Shown here one piece after another: positions 16,375 to 24,010 of a stretch of 42,842 nt of DNA. Below the pieces are notes generated by a model that worked only from the letters and a program-made list of their open reading frames with translations, did no database searches and was not told where the DNA came from. A program made the position numbers and the translations under genes. The stretch comes from an uncultured Marinoscillum sp. (GTDB lineage Bacteria; Bacteroidota; Bacteroidia; Cytophagales; MED-G16), in the NCBI GenBank assembly GCA_902626505.1, contig CACOFQ010000012.1:1-42842 (forward strand). The letters are read 5' to 3'. Numbering within the stretch: the first letter of the stretch is position 1; every line of letters begins with the position of its first letter.

Positions 16375-16382
16375 TAGTTTTG
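16375..16382 (+). promoter_or_regulatory. Candidate -7 promoter element upstream of the MerC-like gene
   Basis: The sequence TAGTTTTG matches the Bacteroidota -7 consensus TAnnTTTG and lies 20 bases before the TTG start at 16402. No clear -33 TTG is visible at the usual spacing, and such matches occur by chance in AT-rich DNA. Confidence 0.4.
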
Positions 16383-16401
16383 TGATTCAAAAAAATAAAA
16401 A

Positions 16402-16788
16402 TTGAAAATTCAATCTATACATCCTGATAATTATGGTGCTACTTTTAGCACACTTTGTGTTTTACACTGTTTTGCAACTCCTTTATTATTTATAACTCAA
16501 AGTCATTTGCTTGTAGTTCCAGGATGGTGGTCAGCATTAAATTATTTATTTCTTTCCTTATCCTTTATAGCGGTTTATAAAACCACTCAGCATTCATCTA
16601 ACTTAGCAGTTAAGGTTCTTTTATATGTTTTATGGGGATTTTTAAGTTTTCTGTTAATTAGTGAAGAATTTGAACTTCTTCATCTCCCTGAATTCATAAC
16701 ATATATCGTAGGCCTAAGTTTGGCTGCTCTTCATATTTATAATAAAAAGTATTGTCAGTGCGATAATGGAGAATGTTGCGTTGATTAA
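16402..16788 (+). CDS. MerC-domain membrane protein
   Basis: The 128-residue protein starts at TTG 16402 (MKIQSIHPDNYGATFSTLCVLHCFATPLL). It has four hydrophobic segments, with the MerC-type pair LCVLHCFATP (Cys19 and Cys23) in the first helix and a Cys-rich C-terminus (YCQCDNGECC). MerC was first described as a mercuric-ion transporter; in Bacteroidota, MerC-like proteins are often single genes outside mercury operons and are suspected to carry other thiophilic metals such as zinc. No mer genes or regulator lie nearby. A TAnnTTTG element lies just upstream, so it may have its own promoter. Confidence 0.85.
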   Translation: MKIQSIHPDNYGATFSTLCVLHCFATPLLFITQSHLLVVPGWWSALNYLFLSLSFIAVYKTTQHSSNLAVKVLLYVLWGFLSFLLISEEFELLHLPEFITYIVGLSLAALHIYNKKYCQCDNGECCVD

Positions 16789-16843
16789 TTAATTTTCCTC
16801 AAATAAATTAACTAATTTAAATCTGGATTAAAGGTAAAACCCT

Positions 16844-17752
16844 TTGAGAAAAATAATAATTGATACTGACACAGCTACTGATGATGCCATTGCTATTATC
16901 ATGGCACTTAAAAACAATGATTTTGATGTCAAAGCTATAACTACAATTGCTGGAAATGTAGATTTAGATTTAGCAACAAATAATGCCCTTTATACTTGTG
17001 AATTATGTGAGAAGAAAACACCAGTATATAAGGGAGAAAGTGGTCCTTTACATAGAAAATTAGAGACTTCAAAATTCTTTCACGGCAAAGATGGCTTGGG
17101 AGATACTGGACCTTATAATCCAAAAAATTTAGCGGAAAAAGAAAATGCTATTGATAAAATCATAGAATTAATAAATCAAAATCCTAATGAAATTGAGATT
17201 ATAGCTATTGGACCTTTAACAAATATTGCTAAAATTTTCATTAAAGACTCGTCAGTAATTAATAAAATAAAGGGGTTATACATAATGGGAGGAATTGGGG
17301 AAGGAAAAGGAAATATTACAGAGCATGCAGAATTTAATTTTTGGGTAGATCCTGATGCTGCAGACATTGTATTAAATTCTAATATTGAAATTAAAATGAT
17401 AGCATGGGATACTACTCAGATCTATGGTTATCTAAATAAAGATAATTTTAATGATATTGAGAAAATAGGAACCCCTCTATCAAAATTTTCAATTGATATT
17501 CAAAGAAGAGGATTAGAGTATTATAAAATTAAATATAATGAACATAAAATAGATCTTGCAGATCCACTAGCAATGGCTGTGATGATAAATGAATCTGGAA
17601 CAGAATATAAGAAATGTAAAATTAAGGTTGTACTTAAAGGCGAAGAAAGAGGAAAAGATATAATTCGTTTTACAGAGAAAGGAAATATTAAACTAGCCTC
17701 AAAAATATCTAGATCTAATTTTTTGAATACTCTTAAAAAAAGTCTAGTATAG
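16844..17752 (+). CDS. Nucleoside hydrolase (IunH family)
   Basis: This 302-residue enzyme hydrolyses ribonucleosides to base and ribose. The calcium-binding N-terminus is IIDTDTATDDAIAIIMAL (Asp7, Asp9, Asp13, Asp14; the usual DTDPGxDD has TAT instead of PGx). IAIGPLTNIAKIF, LYIMGGIGEGKG, AEFNFWVDPDAADIVL and IDLADPLAMAV are the further family blocks, with the last Asp completing the metal site. The start is TTG 16844, preceded by AAAGG about 10 bases upstream and lying in a small hairpin (16830-16845). The ribokinase gene follows 4 bases after the stop, so the pair converts nucleosides to base plus ribose 5-phosphate. Confidence 0.92.
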   Translation: MRKIIIDTDTATDDAIAIIMALKNNDFDVKAITTIAGNVDLDLATNNALYTCELCEKKTPVYKGESGPLHRKLETSKFFHGKDGLGDTGPYNPKNLAEKENAIDKIIELINQNPNEIEIIAIGPLTNIAKIFIKDSSVINKIKGLYIMGGIGEGKGNITEHAEFNFWVDPDAADIVLNSNIEIKMIAWDTTQIYGYLNKDNFNDIEKIGTPLSKFSIDIQRRGLEYYKIKYNEHKIDLADPLAMAVMINESGTEYKKCKIKVVLKGEERGKDIIRFTEKGNIKLASKISRSNFLNTLKKSLV

Positions 17753-17756
17753 ATAA

Positions 17757-18620
17757 ATGAAAATCTTAAACATAGGCTCCATAAACAAAGACTTTATTTA
17801 TTCAGTTAATGACTTTGTAAAACCAGGAGAAACTATATCATCAAATAAATTCCATGTTAAGATTGGAGGAAAAGGTTTAAATCAAAGTGTTGCAATATCA
17901 AAAGCTGGAAAAAAAGTTTATCATGCAGGAATTATAAATAAAGATGACAAGTTCTTAATTGATAAATTAAAAAAATGGAATGTTAATTGTGATAATATTT
18001 TATTTAGTGATAACCCTACCGGTCATGCAATTATACAAGTGAATAAACGTGGTGAAAATTCTATAATCATATATGCTGGAGCTAACTATGATCTTGATAA
18101 AAAATTTATAGCATCAACGATATCTAAATTTGAATCAGAGGATATTCTATTAATTCAAAATGAAGTTAATTCTATAGGGGATATTATAGATATTGGATAT
18201 GAACAAAAAATGAAAATTATTTTTAATCCTGCACCGTTTAAAAAAGAAATTTTAAACTATGATTTAAATAAAATTTCAATACTAATATTAAACTATACAG
18301 AAGCAAAAAATTTATCAGGTCAAAATACTCCAACAAAAATTTTAGATTTTCTAAATAAAAAATATAAAGAAACAGAAATTATTTTGACTCTTGGAAATAA
18401 GGGATCCATATATTCATATAATGGCAATATGATAAAAATAGATGCAAAAAAGATAAAAACAATTGACTCGACAGGAGCAGGAGATACTTTTATAGGTTAT
18501 TACGTTGCCAGTATTGCAAAAGGATTAAATACTGAAGAAAGTTTGAAAAGAGCTAATAAAGCAGCAGCAATTTCTACTACAAAGCTAGGGGCGGCAGAGT
18601 CAATACCAGAAATAAATTAA
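17757..18620 (+). CDS. rbsK: Ribokinase-like PfkB-family sugar kinase
   Basis: The 287-residue protein has the two PfkB signatures: IGGKGLNQSVAISKAGKKV (substrate-side) and IDSTGAGDTFIGYYVASIAKG (ATP and anion hole; catalytic Asp243). ILTLGNKGSIYSYNG near residue 205 fits the nucleotide-binding strand. The ribokinase branch is favoured by NIGSINKDFIYSV at the start, by the GGKGLNQ form and by the partner nucleoside hydrolase 4 bases upstream, which releases ribose. Related kinases for adenosine or other sugars cannot be fully excluded. Its last 4 bases overlap tail-to-tail with the phosphatase gene on the other strand. Confidence 0.88.
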   Translation: MKILNIGSINKDFIYSVNDFVKPGETISSNKFHVKIGGKGLNQSVAISKAGKKVYHAGIINKDDKFLIDKLKKWNVNCDNILFSDNPTGHAIIQVNKRGENSIIIYAGANYDLDKKFIASTISKFESEDILLIQNEVNSIGDIIDIGYEQKMKIIFNPAPFKKEILNYDLNKISILILNYTEAKNLSGQNTPTKILDFLNKKYKETEIILTLGNKGSIYSYNGNMIKIDAKKIKTIDSTGAGDTFIGYYVASIAKGLNTEESLKRANKAAAISTTKLGAAESIPEIN

Positions 18621-19990
18621 AGTGCTTCGTTTTTTCTCTCTATGAAAGAGTTAAGCCCATTCTTATTTTTAATAAGATCAAAAGCATCAAAAAGTTCTCC
18701 AGTTGCAGTATATGATTTATAGGAAAGTTTGTTACCATCAACTGATATAACTTGAAAAAGTTGTTTATTATTTCCAACTCTATCTCTTAATGCTTCATAA
18801 TCTTCCCAACCTGGTTTTACTTTGTACATCTTACCTCCGCTAACTGAAACAACATAGACAGTTCCAGTAGCATCCTGAATATTTTCTCCATCAACAATGT
18901 TTATTTCATATGGAGCAACTCTTCCTCTAGTATAAGTGTGGTCATGTCCTTGGAGAGCTAAGTCAACATTATATTTATCAAATAATGGTTTCCATAAATT
19001 TCTTAATGTTTCATTATCTCTACCTCTGGATGCTGAGAAAATAGGATGGTGATATGTGGCAATAGTCCATTTATTTGGGTTGTCACTAAGAACATCTTCT
19101 AGCCATTCAGCTTGTTCAGCAATAAGAATATTACTATTTAAAGCAATAAACCTCACACCTTGATAATCAATATAATAATTAGTTTCCTTAATACCATCAA
19201 CACCATTCATAGGTAAAGTAAACTGACTATTCCACTGAACTGAAAGTCTTTTGATTCCCTCATCTATATCATTCTGTACTTGAGGATTATATTCATGATT
19301 TCCTGGAATTGGTATAGATGGAAGAGATCTATGAATCCAGCCTCCAGCCATGAACCATTCATGCCACTGATGTTCCTCATGAGCATCATTAATAAGATCA
19401 CCAGCATGAATTATAAAACTAGCAGATGGAGCTTTTTTATATCCCTCCCTAATTAATCTGGACCAAAGCTCTAATATATAATTTTGAGCGTCTCCAACAT
19501 ATAGAAATGAAAAAGGTTCTCCCTCTTTCTTTGCAGTTTTAAATTGTATCCATTCGCTCCAAATTTTACCATCTCCTACTCTATATCCATACATTGTATT
19601 AGACTTTAAATTTTTGAATGTCACAGAATGATAATTATGATCAATAGAATTAAAGGTTGTTTTTTTAGGGTTATTCCTATCAATAACTCCAACAACATTG
19701 TCAAAATTAAGATTATTTGTTACTGCCTTAATAGTATTTGCTGTACTAATAAAAGCTGGATTATCATCAGATAATGCTATTTCAGCATATCCAATTTTAA
19801 CATCTTTACTGGTTCTCCAAGTTACACTTATTGATGTTGAAGGATCATCTGAAAAATTTAATACTATATGATCAGGATGTTTACCAGGCTTACTCCAATT
19901 TTTAACAAATTCAGGTTTCTTATAAACTCTTTGAGAAAAAGAGTCATTACCTATAAATAAAATTAAAATTATCAATATAAATTTATGCAT
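18617..19990 (-). CDS. Exported purple-acid-phosphatase-like metallophosphoesterase
   Basis: The 457-residue protein has a signal peptide (to about residue 19) and a fibronectin-III-like N-terminal domain (residues about 40-155; DHIVLNFSDDPSTSISVTWR, TMYGYRVGDG). The metallophosphoesterase domain carries the ordered metal ligands: FLYVGDAQ, IIHAGDLIND, PIPGNHEY, TYHHPIFSAS and LALQGHDHTYTRG. This domain order is that of purple acid phosphatases, which release phosphate from organic phosphoesters in the periplasm or outside the cell. The C-terminal 60 residues (GTVYVVSVSGGKMY) complete the fold. It is encoded opposite to the ribokinase gene, overlapping by 4 bases at the stop codons. Candidate -7 element TAGCTTTG lies 8 bases before the start. 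Confidence 0.9.
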   Translation of the reverse strand: MHKFILIILILFIGNDSFSQRVYKKPEFVKNWSKPGKHPDHIVLNFSDDPSTSISVTWRTSKDVKIGYAEIALSDDNPAFISTANTIKAVTNNLNFDNVVGVIDRNNPKKTTFNSIDHNYHSVTFKNLKSNTMYGYRVGDGKIWSEWIQFKTAKKEGEPFSFLYVGDAQNYILELWSRLIREGYKKAPSASFIIHAGDLINDAHEEHQWHEWFMAGGWIHRSLPSIPIPGNHEYNPQVQNDIDEGIKRLSVQWNSQFTLPMNGVDGIKETNYYIDYQGVRFIALNSNILIAEQAEWLEDVLSDNPNKWTIATYHHPIFSASRGRDNETLRNLWKPLFDKYNVDLALQGHDHTYTRGRVAPYEINIVDGENIQDATGTVYVVSVSGGKMYKVKPGWEDYEALRDRVGNNKQLFQVISVDGNKLSYKSYTATGELFDAFDLIKNKNGLNSFIERKNEAL

Positions 19991-19997
19991 GACACTA

Positions 19998-20005
19998 CAA
20001 AGCTA
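19998..20005 (-). promoter_or_regulatory. Candidate -7 promoter element before the metallophosphoesterase gene
   Basis: On the minus strand TAGCTTTG matches TAnnTTTG exactly. It is so close to the ATG at 19990 that the transcript would have almost no leader. No good -33 element is visible, so this may be chance. Confidence 0.3.
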
Positions 20006-20044
20006 AACTATTGAGACTATTAAGATGTTAAATTGATAGATAAT

Positions 20045-20911
20045 TTATCCTAAATAATTAACCTTCTCCATTCTTTTAAATATAGCTAGAATAATTACAC
20101 CAAATAAGATACCACCAACTAAAAACAAGACACTAGCAAGCCCGCTTGCAGCAAAAGATAATCTTAACATTATAGTTGAAATTATGAAACCTGTATTTCT
20201 AATAAGTTGTGAGTATCTCTCAGTATATCTAAAAGAGATTAGTAATAATAGTACATCTACCAAAATAAGGATTGTGAAAAAATCTACAAAAAATAAAAAA
20301 TTAACATCTAGATTATTAGCAGTATCTTGAAAAAGACTATTCATCCAATCATAAAAGCTAATACTAGCTAAACCTAATAATACCGGAACTAATAATATAG
20401 AAATTGCTTTCTTTTGACCTATAAATTTTTGAAGTTTCTTATCAATTTTTGGTTTTTTTGGTTTTCCAGCTGTTGTCTTAAAGAGATATATCAAGAAAAA
20501 AACTAAAAGAAAACCTACTAGATCATAAATAAATTGAATGTTATGACTGTTGGAGAAAAAATCATTGGATAAATCGACTAAAGGAACATCTTTAAATATT
20601 TTTCTAATTAGTATCAATGAAATAATTTCATACCCCTTTACAACTGAAACAGTAAACGAACTTGGAAGAAAATATATTAATAAAAATGCTTCATAAACGA
20701 GTATGAATGAAAAGGGAGTATACAGAGCTGAAATTGGATTTGATAATAAATTTCCATCATAGTCAAAATTAATATATCCACGAGAATTCAATAGTATAAT
20801 CACCAAATGAGTCACAAAACCAAGTGCTGCAAGTACTAATATGAATTTTTCAAATTTTCTTCGACTATATTTAGAAAAAATCGTATCAAATAATAAATTA
20901 ATCTGTTTCAT
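20045..20911 (-). CDS. Polytopic membrane protein of unknown function, 288 residues
   Basis: About six to seven hydrophobic segments are seen (near residues 24-43, 62-82, 130-146, 170-188, 206-228, 235-255 and 256-275). A basic cytoplasmic loop (KPKKPKIDKKLQKF) divides the protein, and the N-terminus is basic (SKYSRRKFEK). I recognise no family motif; in particular there is no REGLE motif of FTR1 iron permeases, though the divergent neighbour is P19-like. Its ATG and that of the P19-like gene are separated by only 3 bases, so each upstream region lies inside the other gene. It is not obviously linked to the phosphatase downstream (54 bases away). Confidence 0.75.
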   Translation of the reverse strand: MKQINLLFDTIFSKYSRRKFEKFILVLAALGFVTHLVIILLNSRGYINFDYDGNLLSNPISALYTPFSFILVYEAFLLIYFLPSSFTVSVVKGYEIISLILIRKIFKDVPLVDLSNDFFSNSHNIQFIYDLVGFLLVFFLIYLFKTTAGKPKKPKIDKKLQKFIGQKKAISILLVPVLLGLASISFYDWMNSLFQDTANNLDVNFLFFVDFFTILILVDVLLLLISFRYTERYSQLIRNTGFIISTIMLRLSFAASGLASVLFLVGGILFGVIILAIFKRMEKVNYLG

Positions 20912-20914
20912 TTT

Positions 20915-21451
20915 ATGAGATTATTTTTCTTTCTTATCATTATTTCCATTTCTAACGTTTTTTCTCAAGAATTAGTTTTAGGAGAAGAGAGAATTGAACC
21001 CGGTATCATATTTATTTTTGAAGGTGCTATAAAAGATAAGGTATATCCTAAATCAATAAATTTAGATGAAAAATATACAGATATTCACATTGAAGCTAGA
21101 GTAAATTGGGATGATAAAAATATACCAGATGGAACACCTTTAGGTGGATTTGTTCCTTACTTAAATATAAATGCAACAATTACAAATGAGAGAACAGGTC
21201 AGAAAACCTTTGTCGATTTAACACCACACTTAAATCTTATAGATAATTTTCACTATGCAAGAAATATTTCTCTTCCAGGAAATGTTAATGACTATTATAA
21301 TGTTGTATTTAATATAAATCCTCCGGAAAAGCTAACGCTTTCATTTCATAAAGATTGGAATGATTCCTACTCAAATCAGTTATTTAAACCAACATCATTT
21401 GAGTACAATAATATAGACTTCAAGGAGATTGCAAATTCATCAAGAAGATAA
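20915..21451 (+). CDS. Periplasmic P19/Tp34-like metal-binding protein
   Basis: The 178-residue protein has a signal peptide (MRLFFFLIIISISNVFSQ) and an immunoglobulin-like fold that lines up by eye with P19-type iron-transport proteins: DIHIEARVNW (His58), IPDGTPLGGFVPYLNINATI, VDLTPHLNLIDNFHYARNISL (His105, His113) and SFHKDWND (His145). P19 binds copper and iron using three His and a Met; here the Met position appears to be His105. P19 usually works with an FTR1 permease, but none is in this window. The assignment rests on the pattern, not a search. The M1 peptidase gene follows after 32 bases in the same direction. Confidence 0.72.
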   Translation: MRLFFFLIIISISNVFSQELVLGEERIEPGIIFIFEGAIKDKVYPKSINLDEKYTDIHIEARVNWDDKNIPDGTPLGGFVPYLNINATITNERTGQKTFVDLTPHLNLIDNFHYARNISLPGNVNDYYNVVFNINPPEKLTLSFHKDWNDSYSNQLFKPTSFEYNNIDFKEIANSSRR

Positions 21452-21483
21452 TTTTTCATTTATATTTACCTAACTATTTTACT

Positions 21484-23124
21484 ATGATAAGGTATTTTAT
21501 TTTTCTATTTCTTCTAATTAATTTTCGATCGAATTCACAGGATATTTTTGCAGAGAAGAAAAACTTTACCAGACAAGATAGTCTTAGGGGAAGTATAACA
21601 AAAGAGAGAGAATGGTGGGATCTCATATACTATCATCTTGATATTAAAGTTAAACCAGATAAAAAATATATTGAAGGTCACAATACAGTAAAATTTCAAG
21701 TTCTAAGTCCAAATCAAGTTATACAAATAGATTTACAGGAACCACTCAAGATTACTCAGGTTATAGAGAATGGGAAAAAATTAAAATTTAAAAGAGAAGG
21801 AAATGCTTATTTTATTTATCTAAATAAAAAGCAACTTAAAGGGGATGTAAATGAAATAAAAATTACTTATAAAGGATATCCAAAAGTAGCAGTAAGAGCA
21901 CCTTGGGACGGAGGTTTTTCGTGGGACAGAGATGAGAATGGCAATCACTTTATTGCAACATCCTGCCAAGGGCTTGGAGCTAGTGTATGGTGGCCAAATA
22001 AAGATCATATGTATGATGAGGTTGACAGTATGCTTATAAGTGTAAATGTTCCAAATAACCTAGTTAATGTATCAAATGGAAGATTAAAAGAAATCACAAC
22101 ACCAGATAATAAAACCTCTACATACCACTGGTTCGTTAGCAACCCAATAAATAATTATGGTGTAAATGTTAATATTGGTGATTACATTAAATTCTCTGAA
22201 ATTTATGATGGAGAAAATGGCAATTTAGATATTGACTATTATGTGTTAAGGTATAATGAGGAAAAAGCAAAAGTTCATTTTAAAGATGTACCAAAAATGT
22301 TTGATGCTTTTGAGTACTGGTTTGGCCCATACCCATTCTATGAAGATAGTTATAAGCTTGTAGAAGTACCCTATCTTGGCATGGAACACCAAAGCTCTAT
22401 CACTTATGGAAATAAATATTTAAAAGGATACCTGGGAAGAGATCCATCTGATTCAGGTTGGGGTCTAAAATTTGATTTTATTATTATTCACGAGTCAGGT
22501 CATGAATGGTTTGCAAATAACATAACATACATCGATATTGCTGACATGTGGGTTCATGAAGGTTTTACTGCATATTCTGAGAATTTATTTTTAGACTACC
22601 ATTATGGTAAACAAGCAGGTGCTGACTATACCATTGGGACTAGAAAAGGTATACAAAATGATAAACCTATAATAGGTCCTTATGGTGTTAATAAAAATGG
22701 ATCAAAAGATATGTACTCAAAAGGTGCAAACCTTCTACATACAATAAGACAAATTACAAATAATGATGAGGTGTGGAGAAAAACACTTAGAGGTCTAAAT
22801 GAAAAATTTTATCATAAAACTGTTTCATCAAAGCAAGTTGAAAGTTTCATATCAGAGTCAATTGGCATTGATTTAAGGTATATTTTTAATCAATATCTTA
22901 GAGACGTAAAAATTCCAAAATTTGAATATAAAATTGATGAAAATGGATTGAATTATAGATGGTCAAATACTATTGATAATTTTAATATGCCTATAGATAT
23001 TGAAATTAATGGTGAGAATACAAGATTATTCCCTATAAATGATTGGAAAGTGTACAAAACAAAAGTTAATACTCTAGATATTAATAGAAACTTTTATATT
23101 GAATCAAAAAAAAAGGCCTTCTAA
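21484..23124 (+). CDS. Exported M1-family aminopeptidase
   Basis: This 546-residue zinc peptidase has a signal peptide ending near residue 19 (SNSQD). The M1 exopeptidase motif appears as LGMEHQSSITY (canonical GxMEN, here GMEHQ). The zinc site is HESGHEW with His336, Glu337 and His340, and Glu359 in WVHEGFTAYSE supplies the third ligand at the HExxH-18-E spacing. An N-terminal saddle domain (residues 35-220) and a short C-terminal domain (from about 490) frame the catalytic part; the large helical domain of longer M1 enzymes is missing, as in many bacterial periplasmic forms. It probably trims peptides for uptake. The last codons overlap the terminator of the opposite-strand lipoprotein gene. 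Confidence 0.92.
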   Translation: MIRYFIFLFLLINFRSNSQDIFAEKKNFTRQDSLRGSITKEREWWDLIYYHLDIKVKPDKKYIEGHNTVKFQVLSPNQVIQIDLQEPLKITQVIENGKKLKFKREGNAYFIYLNKKQLKGDVNEIKITYKGYPKVAVRAPWDGGFSWDRDENGNHFIATSCQGLGASVWWPNKDHMYDEVDSMLISVNVPNNLVNVSNGRLKEITTPDNKTSTYHWFVSNPINNYGVNVNIGDYIKFSEIYDGENGNLDIDYYVLRYNEEKAKVHFKDVPKMFDAFEYWFGPYPFYEDSYKLVEVPYLGMEHQSSITYGNKYLKGYLGRDPSDSGWGLKFDFIIIHESGHEWFANNITYIDIADMWVHEGFTAYSENLFLDYHYGKQAGADYTIGTRKGIQNDKPIIGPYGVNKNGSKDMYSKGANLLHTIRQITNNDEVWRKTLRGLNEKFYHKTVSSKQVESFISESIGIDLRYIFNQYLRDVKIPKFEYKIDENGLNYRWSNTIDNFNMPIDIEINGENTRLFPINDWKVYKTKVNTLDINRNFYIESKKKAF

Positions 23125-23134
23125 AAGAAGACCT
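23106..23134 (-). terminator. Rho-independent terminator of the NTF2/ABM lipoprotein gene
   Basis: On the minus strand AGGTCTTC (23134-23127) and GAAGGCCT (23121-23114) form an 8-bp stem with one G-U pair and a 5-base loop. A T run follows (plus-strand A run 23106-23113). It lies 22 bases past the stop at 23156 and is embedded in the last codons of the M1 peptidase gene on the other strand. Confidence 0.75.
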
Positions 23135-23155
23135 CTTTCAAATAACAAATGGTTT

Positions 23156-23944
23156 TTAATAAAATTTATAACCAATATTATTAGTATGAGGTACTAGGCC
23201 ATTAGAACCTCCAACAAGATATTTAGATAATTCACCTGCAATACCACTTGGATCATCATTTAATCTCCAATCTAAATAAGCATTATATTTATCGAAAGAT
23301 TCCCAATACTCTATTATAAAATATGTATTAGTTTCCTCATTAAAAGTAGCTTCTAAATGAGTACATCCGTCATATGCTCTAGTTGTAGGTAATCCATCTT
23401 CTGAGTCTAACATCTCCTTAACCTTTTCATAATTTCCATTCTTTACCTTAAGAGTTGCAATAACAACTTTTCTATCTACAGGACCAACAGTATTTATCAT
23501 ACCTGTTGCATCAAAATATTCACCAGTATATACAATCTTTCCATCAGCAAAATCAAAGTTGTGATAAGATGGCAATGTAAATGTTCTTCCAGTAGCCTTA
23601 CTTTTTCCAGTCCAAACTCCATAAGCTCTGACACTACCGTCAAGAGTCATAGTTCCAGTATCAATTCCTGGCAACCACATAGGGTCATTAAATTTAACAT
23701 CTGTATAACTATTGATATAAAACTCAGCAATTTGTTGAGATGTTGCATAATCTACCTCACCCATTCCATACAGAGGTGCTTGATCTCGAAGATCTTCAGA
23801 CATGATTTCCTTCCAAAGTTCAATATCCCCATTTTCAAAAACTTGAACCCATTTTTTAGCTAACTCAAGATTAGACTTATAATCTGGGTTTGTATTACAT
23901 CCATAAAAAAATAATACAGATATAATAAATAATAACTTTTTCAT
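23156..23944 (-). CDS. Lipoprotein with NTF2-like and ABM-like domains
   Basis: The 262-residue lipoprotein (lipobox FFYGC, Cys16) seems to be a fusion. Residues about 25-145 have the SnoaL/NTF2-like pattern (LELAKKWVQVFENGDIELWKEIMSEDL, FTLPSYHNFDFADGKIVYTGEYFD). Residues about 155-240 look like a dimeric alpha/beta-barrel or antibiotic-biosynthesis-monooxygenase-like domain (ATLKVKNGNYEKVKEML, THLEATFNEETNTYFIIEYWES). Neither domain shows a recognisable catalytic set. Its promoter region contains an exact TAnnTTTG element, and a clear terminator follows, so it is probably a single-gene transcript. The function is unknown. Confidence 0.8.
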   Translation of the reverse strand: MKKLLFIISVLFFYGCNTNPDYKSNLELAKKWVQVFENGDIELWKEIMSEDLRDQAPLYGMGEVDYATSQQIAEFYINSYTDVKFNDPMWLPGIDTGTMTLDGSVRAYGVWTGKSKATGRTFTLPSYHNFDFADGKIVYTGEYFDATGMINTVGPVDRKVVIATLKVKNGNYEKVKEMLDSEDGLPTTRAYDGCTHLEATFNEETNTYFIIEYWESFDKYNAYLDWRLNDDPSGIAGELSKYLVGGSNGLVPHTNNIGYKFY

Positions 23945-23969
23945 ATTCTTAATAATTTGTTTTAGAGCA

Positions 23970-23977
23970 CAAAATTA
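23970..23977 (-). promoter_or_regulatory. Candidate -7 promoter element before the NTF2/ABM lipoprotein
   Basis: TAATTTTG on the minus strand matches TAnnTTTG exactly, 26 bases before the ATG, a normal distance. A T-rich stretch occupies the -33 region. Confidence 0.42.
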
Positions 23978-24010
23978 AAAAAAAAAAAATAATGAATCTT
24001 AATAATCCAA

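Noticed and set aside
23977-23989. Plus-strand A run after thrC as a possible terminator T run
   Set aside because: No stem precedes it on the minus strand; it more likely lies in the upstream promoter region of the next gene.
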